NCBI GenBank assembly: GCA_009921765.1
Contig: RFXC01000005.1
Coordinates: 1 to 50,493, forward strand
Direction: 5' to 3'
Origin: Betaproteobacteria bacterium
GTDB taxonomy: Bacteria; Pseudomonadota; Gammaproteobacteria; Burkholderiales; Burkholderiaceae
DNA: 50,493 nt
Part shown: piece after piece, positions 45,441 to 50,493 of the stretch
How the letters are laid out: each line of letters starts with the position of its first letter
Numbering within the stretch: position 1 is the stretch's first letter
Program-made: the position numbers and the translations under genes
Notes under the pieces: model-generated
Database searches by the model: none
Told to the model about the DNA's origin: nothing
The model's input: the letters and a program-made list of their open reading frames with translations, nothing else

Positions 45441-46381
45441 TCCAGCGTACCCGCGCCATACTGCGCCAACACCGCGCTATCGCTCAGGGTTCGACGCCAC
45501 GCACGCGCGCCAGGCAACCCGTTGAAGAGCCCCATCACATGCCTGAGCACCGCGCGCGCCGATACGCCTTCAACCACCTGCTGGGCCAGAAACGGCCGGA
45601 TCGCCTCGAGTCCCTGCAACCGGTCATCGATCGGGTCGACCGCACCGTAGTAGCGTGAATCCACGCGCGCGAGCAGCCAGGGATCATCACAGGCCGCTCG
45701 TCCCAGCATGACGCCATCGACATGGTCGAGTTGTTTGAGAGCGTCCTCATGGCTGCGCAGCCCACCGTTGATCACGATCGTGAGTGAAGGGAAGTCACGC
45801 TTGAGCCGATAGACCGTCTCATAGCGAAGCGGCGGGACCTCACGGTTTTCCTTCGGGCTCAGCCCCTGAAGCCACGCGTTTCGCGCATGCACGATAAATA
45901 CCTTGCACCCCGCCTGCGCCACCCGATCAACAAAGCGCGCGACAAAATCATAGGATTCGTCCCGGTCAAGGCCGATCCGGTGCTTGACTGTGACCGGCAC
46001 CTTCACCACCTCGCGCATTGCGCGCACGCAGTCGGCAACCAGATCGGGCTCGGCCATCAGACAGGCGCCAAACGCCCCACGCTGCACGCGTTCGCTGGGG
46101 CAACCACAGTTGAGGTTGATTTCGTCGTAGCCCGCCTGTTCGCCCCAGGCTGCAGCACGCGCAAGATCGTCGGGCTCGGATCCGCCAATCTGCAACGCCA
46201 CCGGATGCTCGCCCTGATCGAATCTGAGCAATCGGTCACGCTGCCCGTGAATCAGCGCACCGGTGGTGATCATCTCGGTGTATAGACGCGCCCGTCGAGT
46301 GAACGCGCGATGCACGTACCGGCAGAACCGATCCGTGAAATCCATCATTGGTGCTACGCAGAAACGCCAATCATCATTCAT
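45410..46381 (-). CDS. dusA: tRNA-dihydrouridine(20/20a) synthase DusA
   Basis: FMN enzyme of 323 residues that reduces U20 and U20a in the tRNA D-loop. 'VAPMMDFTDRFCRYVHR' binds FMN, 'INLNCGCPSERVQRGAFGAC' contains the catalytic Cys, 'TVKHRIGLDRDESYDFV' and 'INGGLRSHEDALKQL' complete the barrel. Features of the DusA subgroup (the 'RFCRYVHR' N-terminus and 'GCPSERVQRG') separate it from DusB and DusC. Confidence 0.94.
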   Translation of the reverse strand: MNDDWRFCVAPMMDFTDRFCRYVHRAFTRRARLYTEMITTGALIHGQRDRLLRFDQGEHPVALQIGGSEPDDLARAAAWGEQAGYDEINLNCGCPSERVQRGAFGACLMAEPDLVADCVRAMREVVKVPVTVKHRIGLDRDESYDFVARFVDRVAQAGCKVFIVHARNAWLQGLSPKENREVPPLRYETVYRLKRDFPSLTIVINGGLRSHEDALKQLDHVDGVMLGRAACDDPWLLARVDSRYYGAVDPIDDRLQGLEAIRPFLAQQVVEGVSARAVLRHVMGLFNGLPGARAWRRTLSDSAVLAQYGAGTLDQALARMLRT

Positions 46382-46434
46382 CGGGCGTACTTTACTTCGT
46401 CAACCAATAACCAACATCCTTCAAGGAGAACGAC

Positions 46435-47148
46435 ATGCACCTTTCGAACTCCCTCATGCATCGTCCGGCCAAACGCTTTCTGCTGGTCGATGACCATCCG
46501 ATCATGAGCGACGCACTGCGTTACACATTGGAAACCGTCGCACCCGACTCCAAGGTCGAATTCGCGGCAAGCTACGGCGAAGCCCGTCGGCTCCTCGCCG
46601 AAGGCAACCGCGTCGACTGCATCCTGCTCGACCTCGGGCTCCCCGACAGCGACGGCTACGATGCCCTGCAGGGCCTGCGACTGCTGCGCCCCGACACGCC
46701 GGTGGTGGTGCTGTCGGCAGATGGCGAACGCGACACCATCATGCGCTGCCTCAATCTGGGCGCGCAAGGCTTCATACCCAAAACCGTTCACCACGACGTG
46801 CTTCGCTATGCGCTCCAGATGGTGGCAGCAGGCCACATGTATGTGCCCAAGGAGGTTGTCACGAACACGGGTTGGACTCCGAATAACGCGATGTCTCGCG
46901 CGCAACCCGCACGCCCCGCCTCGCGCGATCCGCGAAGTCTAGGCCTCACCGGGCGCCAGTGCGACGTGCTTCGACTGATCCTCAGGGGTCTGCCCAACAA
47001 ACTCATCTGCCGCGAACTGGATCTTGCCGAAGGCACCGTCAAGATTCATGTGAGCGCGGTCCTGCGTGCGCTCGGGGCACGCAACCGAACCCAGGCGGTG
47101 ATCGCAGCCAATCAACTGGGGCTCAAGATCGCAAGCGAACCGGCCTGA
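46435..47148 (+). CDS. LuxR/NarL-type response regulator
   Basis: Response regulator of 237 residues. Receiver: 'RFLLVDDHPIMSDALRYTLE' with acidic pair Asp19/Asp20, phospho-acceptor Asp66 ('CILLDLGLPDSDGYDALQG') and 'GAQGFIPKTVHHDVL' with the Lys. The LuxR helix-turn-helix is 'GLTGRQCDVLRLILRGLPNK' followed by 'LICRELDLAEGTVKIHVSAV'. An AAGGAG ribosome site precedes the ATG. No partner kinase lies next to it, so it is an orphan in this window. Confidence 0.92.
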   Translation: MHLSNSLMHRPAKRFLLVDDHPIMSDALRYTLETVAPDSKVEFAASYGEARRLLAEGNRVDCILLDLGLPDSDGYDALQGLRLLRPDTPVVVLSADGERDTIMRCLNLGAQGFIPKTVHHDVLRYALQMVAAGHMYVPKEVVTNTGWTPNNAMSRAQPARPASRDPRSLGLTGRQCDVLRLILRGLPNKLICRELDLAEGTVKIHVSAVLRALGARNRTQAVIAANQLGLKIASEPA

Positions 47149-47178
47149 TTTCGTATCGCATCCCCCGGCGCCTTTCAC

Positions 47179-47225
47179 GGGGTCTCGGCAGGCTGTTGAA
47201 CCAGTCGCCCGGACCCCTCTTTTTT
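47179..47225 (+). terminator. Possible terminator after the LuxR-type regulator
   Basis: GGGGTC (47179-47184) pairs with GACCCC (47212-47217), followed by TCTTTTTT. The loop is long (27 nt), so confidence is moderate. It lies just before the tupA stop on the other strand. Confidence 0.45.
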
Positions 47226-47228
47226 GGG

Positions 47229-48104
47229 TTAGCGCTTTGCGTTGGGGAAAAACAGCGCTTCGCCGCCAATCCGGTAGTCGGCGATCGCCTGCTGGCCCTC
47301 AGAAGACACAATCCAATCGGCGAAGGCTTGCGCCTGCTTCAGTTTCACATGCGGGTGACGGGCAGGGTTCACCACGATCACGCCGTACTGGTTGAACAGG
47401 CGTTCATCGCCCTCGACCAGCACCTTCAACTCCCCGCGGTTCCGGAAATTGAGCCAGGTGCCCCGATCGGTGAGAACATAGGCGTTCATCGCCGCGGCGA
47501 TGTTCAGCGTCGGCCCCATACCTGAACCGGTTTCGCGATACCAAGCGCCAGCCGAGGCCTTGGGATCGACCCCCGCGTCTTTCCAGTACCGAAGCTCGGC
47601 CGCGTGGGTACCACTGCGGTCGCCCCGGGAGAGGAACGGATGCCGCCCCTGAGCGATCTGGCCAAGCGCCCGGACCACATCGCGAACGCCCGACAACCGG
47701 GCGGGGTCAGACGCCGGGCCCACCACGACGAAGTCGTTGTACATCACATCCCGCCGCGCGAGCCCAAACCCGTCAGCGACAAATTTTTCCTCCGCAACCT
47801 TGTCATGGACGAACAGCAGATCGGCGTCACCGCGCGATGCAACCGAGATCGCCTGCCCGGTTCCCAGCGCCACGACGCGGACCTGGATACCGGTTTTCGC
47901 GGTAAAGCGCGGTAGCACATGCGTGAACAGGCCCGACTGCTCGGTCGAGGTGGTGGAGGCCATCACGATATGGCTCGAATCAGCCGAATCGGCCGTCCGT
48001 GATAGCGGTTGAGCAACCGTCGCCATTGGGCCGCCTAATGTGGCGAGGATCAGCGTGACGGCGATCAGCCGGCGAGCCGCATGAGGTCGATTGTCAGCGT
48101 TCAT
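47229..48104 (-). CDS. tupA: Tungstate ABC transporter, substrate-binding protein
   Basis: Periplasmic binding protein of 291 residues, signal peptide about 1-31 ('LIAVTLILATLGGPMATVAQ'). TupA signatures: 'VMASTTSTEQSGLF' (oxyanion-binding TTST), 'FLSRGDRSGTHAAELRYW' and 'WYRETGSGMGPTLNIAAAM' with Arg and Ser ligands typical of TupA rather than ModA. Tungstate supplies the cofactor of some formate dehydrogenases and aldehyde oxidoreductases. It is the last gene of a tupB-tupC-tupA operon, an unusual order. Confidence 0.9.
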   Translation of the reverse strand: MNADNRPHAARRLIAVTLILATLGGPMATVAQPLSRTADSADSSHIVMASTTSTEQSGLFTHVLPRFTAKTGIQVRVVALGTGQAISVASRGDADLLFVHDKVAEEKFVADGFGLARRDVMYNDFVVVGPASDPARLSGVRDVVRALGQIAQGRHPFLSRGDRSGTHAAELRYWKDAGVDPKASAGAWYRETGSGMGPTLNIAAAMNAYVLTDRGTWLNFRNRGELKVLVEGDERLFNQYGVIVVNPARHPHVKLKQAQAFADWIVSSEGQQAIADYRIGGEALFFPNAKR

Positions 48105-48122
48105 GATTGATTTCTCCTCTAC

Positions 48123-48860
48123 TCACTCAAGTATGTCGCCCGCCAGAAAGCGCGCACCGAGTTCAGTGGCGGGCGAGGCGAAGAAGCGATTCGCCGGGCC
48201 GAACTCGATCACCTCGCCTCGATGCATGAAGATGATCTGGTCAGCCAGTCGACGGGCCTGCGCGAGATCGTGTGTGCTCATGACGAACCCGGTGCCAGCG
48301 GTCGACCAATCGCGAAGCAAGCGCTCGATGGATGCGGTGGCGCCGGGGTCGAGATGCGCGGTCGGCTCATCCAGGAGCAGGCACGCGGGGTCTGCTGCCA
48401 TCACCCTGGCCATCGCAAGGCGCTGTTGCTCGCCGCCAGACAGGCGCGGCGCCGGCCTTGACGCAAGCGCGGCAAGCCCTACCCGCGCCAGCACATGCTG
48501 GGCCCGCGACTCGCGCTCGGCGCGGGCCACGCCACGAACCGCCAGCGCGTGAGTCACGTTTTCAAGCACCGATCGGGCGAGCATCACCGGCCGTTGCAGG
48601 ACGAAGCCCAGTTCATGCGCCCCGACCGGGCGATCAGCCGCTCCCGGCTGACGAATAACGACCGACCCGTGGTCGGGGGGCAGCATGCCGTGGATGAGTT
48701 GAAGGAGCGTGCTCTTTCCGGCGCCGTTCGGGCCGAGGACCATTGTTCGCCCCGATAAGGGCAGCACCAAGGTGACCGCCTTGACAATGGATTGCCCACC
48801 TGCCGAGAAGCCAAGCGCATCCAGGGCGAGCGAAGCTGGCGGCTCAACCAAGCGTTGCAT
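48123..48860 (-). CDS. tupC: Tungstate ABC transporter, ATP-binding protein
   Basis: ATPase subunit of 245 residues. Walker A 'LGPNGAGKSTLLQLIHG', signature 'PRLSGGEQQRLAMARVMA', Walker B 'CLLLDEPTAHLDPGAT' and the switch His in 'FVMSTHDLAQARRLAD'. The start chosen is ATG 48860, 17 nt inside tupB; GTG codons at 48866 and 48887 are alternatives. It belongs to the TupC/PstB-like branch. Confidence 0.88.
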   Translation of the reverse strand: MQRLVEPPASLALDALGFSAGGQSIVKAVTLVLPLSGRTMVLGPNGAGKSTLLQLIHGMLPPDHGSVVIRQPGAADRPVGAHELGFVLQRPVMLARSVLENVTHALAVRGVARAERESRAQHVLARVGLAALASRPAPRLSGGEQQRLAMARVMAADPACLLLDEPTAHLDPGATASIERLLRDWSTAGTGFVMSTHDLAQARRLADQIIFMHRGEVIEFGPANRFFASPATELGARFLAGDILE

Positions 48861-49548
48861 GGGCACGAACTCGAAGCCACTGCGCACAGGCGTTCACCGC
48901 CAGGACGACGGCAATCAGAATAAACCCCAGCGACAAGGCAAGGGCCAAATCGCCTTTGCTGGTCTCCAGTGCGATTGCGGTCGTCATGGTGCGGGTGACG
49001 CCTTCGATATTGCCCCCCACAATCATGACCGCGCCGACTTCAGCTGCCGCTCGGCCAAAGCCGGCAAGCAGCGCAGTGAGGAGCGACAAGCGTGATTCCG
49101 CGAGGACAGTCACAACCAGGTTCGCCCGGCTCGCCTTGAGCGAACGCAGATAAGGCCCAAGCTCGCGCAGTGAATCCTCGAGGATCTGCCGCGCCAGTGC
49201 GGTGACCAGCGGCAACACCAGGATGGCTTGGGCAATCACCATGGCCGATGGCGTGAACAGAATGCCCAGCGGGCCCAGCGGGCCCGCTCGCGACAAGAGG
49301 AGATAGACCAGCAACCCAACCACTACTGCAGGCAAGCCCATCAGGGCGTTCAGTACGGCGATGAGGAGGTTGCGGCCACGGAAATCAAACAGGGCAATAA
49401 CAGCCGCGACCGGCAACGCCAACACTGACGCGACAAGCGTGGCAAGGGCGCTCACCTTCAGACTGAGGCCAACGATCGCCCAAAGACCTGGCTGCCGGCC
49501 GGAAAGCAGGTCAGCAACCATCGGGAAGGTTGCGGCAAGGTCGTTCAT
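48844..49548 (-). CDS. tupB: Tungstate ABC transporter, permease
   Basis: Inner-membrane permease of 234 residues with five to six helices ('LLIAVLNALMGLPAVVVGLL', 'PSAMVIAQAILVLPLVTALA', 'LALALSLGFILIAVVLAVNA'). The EAA loop reads 'AAAEVGAVMIVGGNIEGVTR', matching TupB. It overlaps tupC and is the first gene of the operon, divergent from the helix-turn-helix regulator across 140 bp. Confidence 0.9.
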   Translation of the reverse strand: MNDLAATFPMVADLLSGRQPGLWAIVGLSLKVSALATLVASVLALPVAAVIALFDFRGRNLLIAVLNALMGLPAVVVGLLVYLLLSRAGPLGPLGILFTPSAMVIAQAILVLPLVTALARQILEDSLRELGPYLRSLKASRANLVVTVLAESRLSLLTALLAGFGRAAAEVGAVMIVGGNIEGVTRTMTTAIALETSKGDLALALSLGFILIAVVLAVNACAQWLRVRAHATLG

Positions 49549-49627
49549 TGAAAGCGGCTGTGATCCAAGGTGGGCGGATGGGTTGAGGCCGGAAGAAATT
49601 TAGCAGTCCGTGAAATAAATCAGACGT

Positions 49628-49644
49628 ATGCGTAAAATTTGCAT
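49628..49644. promoter_or_regulatory. Possible operator in the tupB-regulator intergenic region
   Basis: ATGCGTAAAATTTGCAT has outer ATGC/GCAT arms and an AT-rich core; the symmetry is imperfect. It is the most AT-rich part of the 140-bp divergent region (49549-49688) and could hold the -10 or the binding site of the neighbouring regulator. Confidence 0.3.
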
Positions 49645-49688
49645 AAAGCTCCGCCCGCACGTTTGAGGCCGCCCCCCAGGAATCCTCC

Positions 49689-50493
49689 ATGCCGAAGCCT
49701 CCCACCAAGACTGTTTTTCCGTCATCCAACGCGCGCATGCAATCGGTCGAGACCACGCTGCTCACCACTGCCGAAGTGGCAGAACTCCTCCGAATGAGTC
49801 CTCGGACGATTTACCACCTGGTGTCCCGAGGTGAGATCCCGTTTGGTCGCGCACGCGGCAAGCTCCTGTTCGAGCGCCACCGGATCGACGCCTGGATTGC
49901 AGCCTCGACGCGTGGTCCGGTTCTGCACGAGTCCGTCGAAGTGCCCGCTGTCATTGCCGGGTCTCATGACCCACTGCTTGATTGGGCGGTACGCGAAGCG
50001 GGTTCGGGGCTCACGCTCGACTGTCACGGCAGCAGCGACGGTCTGGCACGACTTGCGAGCCGCAGGGCGTGTGCGGCGCTGATTCACATCCCTAACGCCA
50101 GCGGCGCCGGTTACAACACCGAGGCCATTCAGAGCGCGCTGGCAGGTCTTCCCGTGGTCTCGCTGCACTGGGCCCGCCGCGAGCAGGGGCTGATCGTCGC
50201 CGAGGGCAATCCGCTTCGCATCCGGTCGCTGAAGGACCTGATCGCCCGTCGAGCCCGCTTCATCCGCCGCCAGCCAGGGGCGGGCAGCAATCTCCTGTTC
50301 GCGCGGCTGTTACGGGCTTCGGGGGCGAGCCTGGAGAAGCTTCGGGCCCTGGACACTCCAGCGTTCAGCGAAACCGAAGTGGCTGAAGCCATTGCGGATG
50401 GCTACGCGGATGCGGGCTTTGCCATCCGCGCGGTCGCAGACAGGCACCGGCTGCCTTTCCTGCCGCTCGCTTGCGAAGAGGTGGAGCTGGTGG
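49689..50493 (+). CDS. Helix-turn-helix regulator with periplasmic-binding-like domain (3' end outside window)
   Basis: First 268 codons of a gene that runs off the window. An N-terminal excisionase/MerR-type helix-turn-helix ('TTAEVAELLRMSPRTIYHLV' then 'SRGEIPFGRARGKLLFERHR') is followed by a PBP-like domain (PF12727 type; 'AVIAGSHDPLLDWAVREAGS', 'IHIPNASGAGYNTEA', 'REQGLIVAEGNPLRIRSL', 'RRQPGAGSNLLFARLL'). Proteins of this architecture often sit beside molybdate or tungstate genes and are thought to sense the oxyanion or its cofactor. Divergence from tupBCA suggests it controls them. Start ATG 49689 has AGGA just upstream. Confidence 0.82.
   Translation, partial: MPKPPTKTVFPSSNARMQSVETTLLTTAEVAELLRMSPRTIYHLVSRGEIPFGRARGKLLFERHRIDAWIAASTRGPVLHESVEVPAVIAGSHDPLLDWAVREAGSGLTLDCHGSSDGLARLASRRACAALIHIPNASGAGYNTEAIQSALAGLPVVSLHWARREQGLIVAEGNPLRIRSLKDLIARRARFIRRQPGAGSNLLFARLLRASGASLEKLRALDTPAFSETEVAEAIADGYADAGFAIRAVADRHRLPFLPLACEEVELV

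Overview
The window is a GC-rich, almost gap-free bacterial chromosome segment. Gene order and families point to a betaproteobacterium of the order Burkholderiales: the run ndk-rlmN-rodZ-ispG-hisS-yfgM-bamB-der-hfq-hflX-hflK-hflC-hisZ-purA is the arrangement typical of that class. A Bug-type solute receptor fits Alcaligenaceae or Comamonadaceae-like lineages. Assignment below order is inference.

Region 1 (1-12.8 kb) looks like a low-oxygen and stress module. It holds the start of a Lon-like protease overlapped by a second-copy FtsH, a divergent B12-dependent ribonucleotide reductase that needs no oxygen, and a signalling operon (membrane hybrid kinase, OmpR-type regulator, PAS-GAF hybrid kinase). 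Convergent to these is an FNR-family regulator that has lost three of the four iron-sulfur ligands. Between this regulator and a divergent universal stress protein / ElaB / YqjE / YqjK-like operon lie three FNR-type palindromes spaced 70-71 bp apart. A CBS-pair protein and a secreted nuclease follow.

Region 2 (12.8-16.6 kb) holds rlmB, rnr and a tRNA-Leu(CAG) with a clear promoter and terminator. Just downstream, the last 21 nt of the tRNA 3' end recur in inverted orientation, split by a 25-nt hairpin.

Region 3 (16.6-35.5 kb) is one long minus-strand array. It starts at ndk, which carries a 1-nt deletion, and runs through the RlmN/RodZ/IspG/HisS/BamB/Der/Hfq/HflXKC/HisZ/PurA housekeeping set. 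It ends in a three-gene catabolic cassette (flavin monooxygenase, Bug receptor, Asp/Glu-racemase-like protein lacking both catalytic cysteines) next to the tRNA.

Region 4 (35.7-41.5 kb) has a Bax-inhibitor-1 family protein, then rlmD, a PolB-like exonuclease, nlpD, pcm and surE. The rpoS gene that often sits beside nlpD is absent, and NlpD has no recognisable LysM domain.

Region 5 (41.5-50.5 kb) has an O-acetylhomoserine sulfhydrylase, an alpha/beta hydrolase, a YihY-type membrane protein, DUF2069, dusA, a LuxR-type response regulator, a tungstate ABC transporter (tupB-tupC-tupA) and a divergent helix-turn-helix/periplasmic-binding-like regulator cut by the window edge. No stretch longer than 300 bp lacks a gene. 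I saw no CRISPR array, prophage or insertion sequence.
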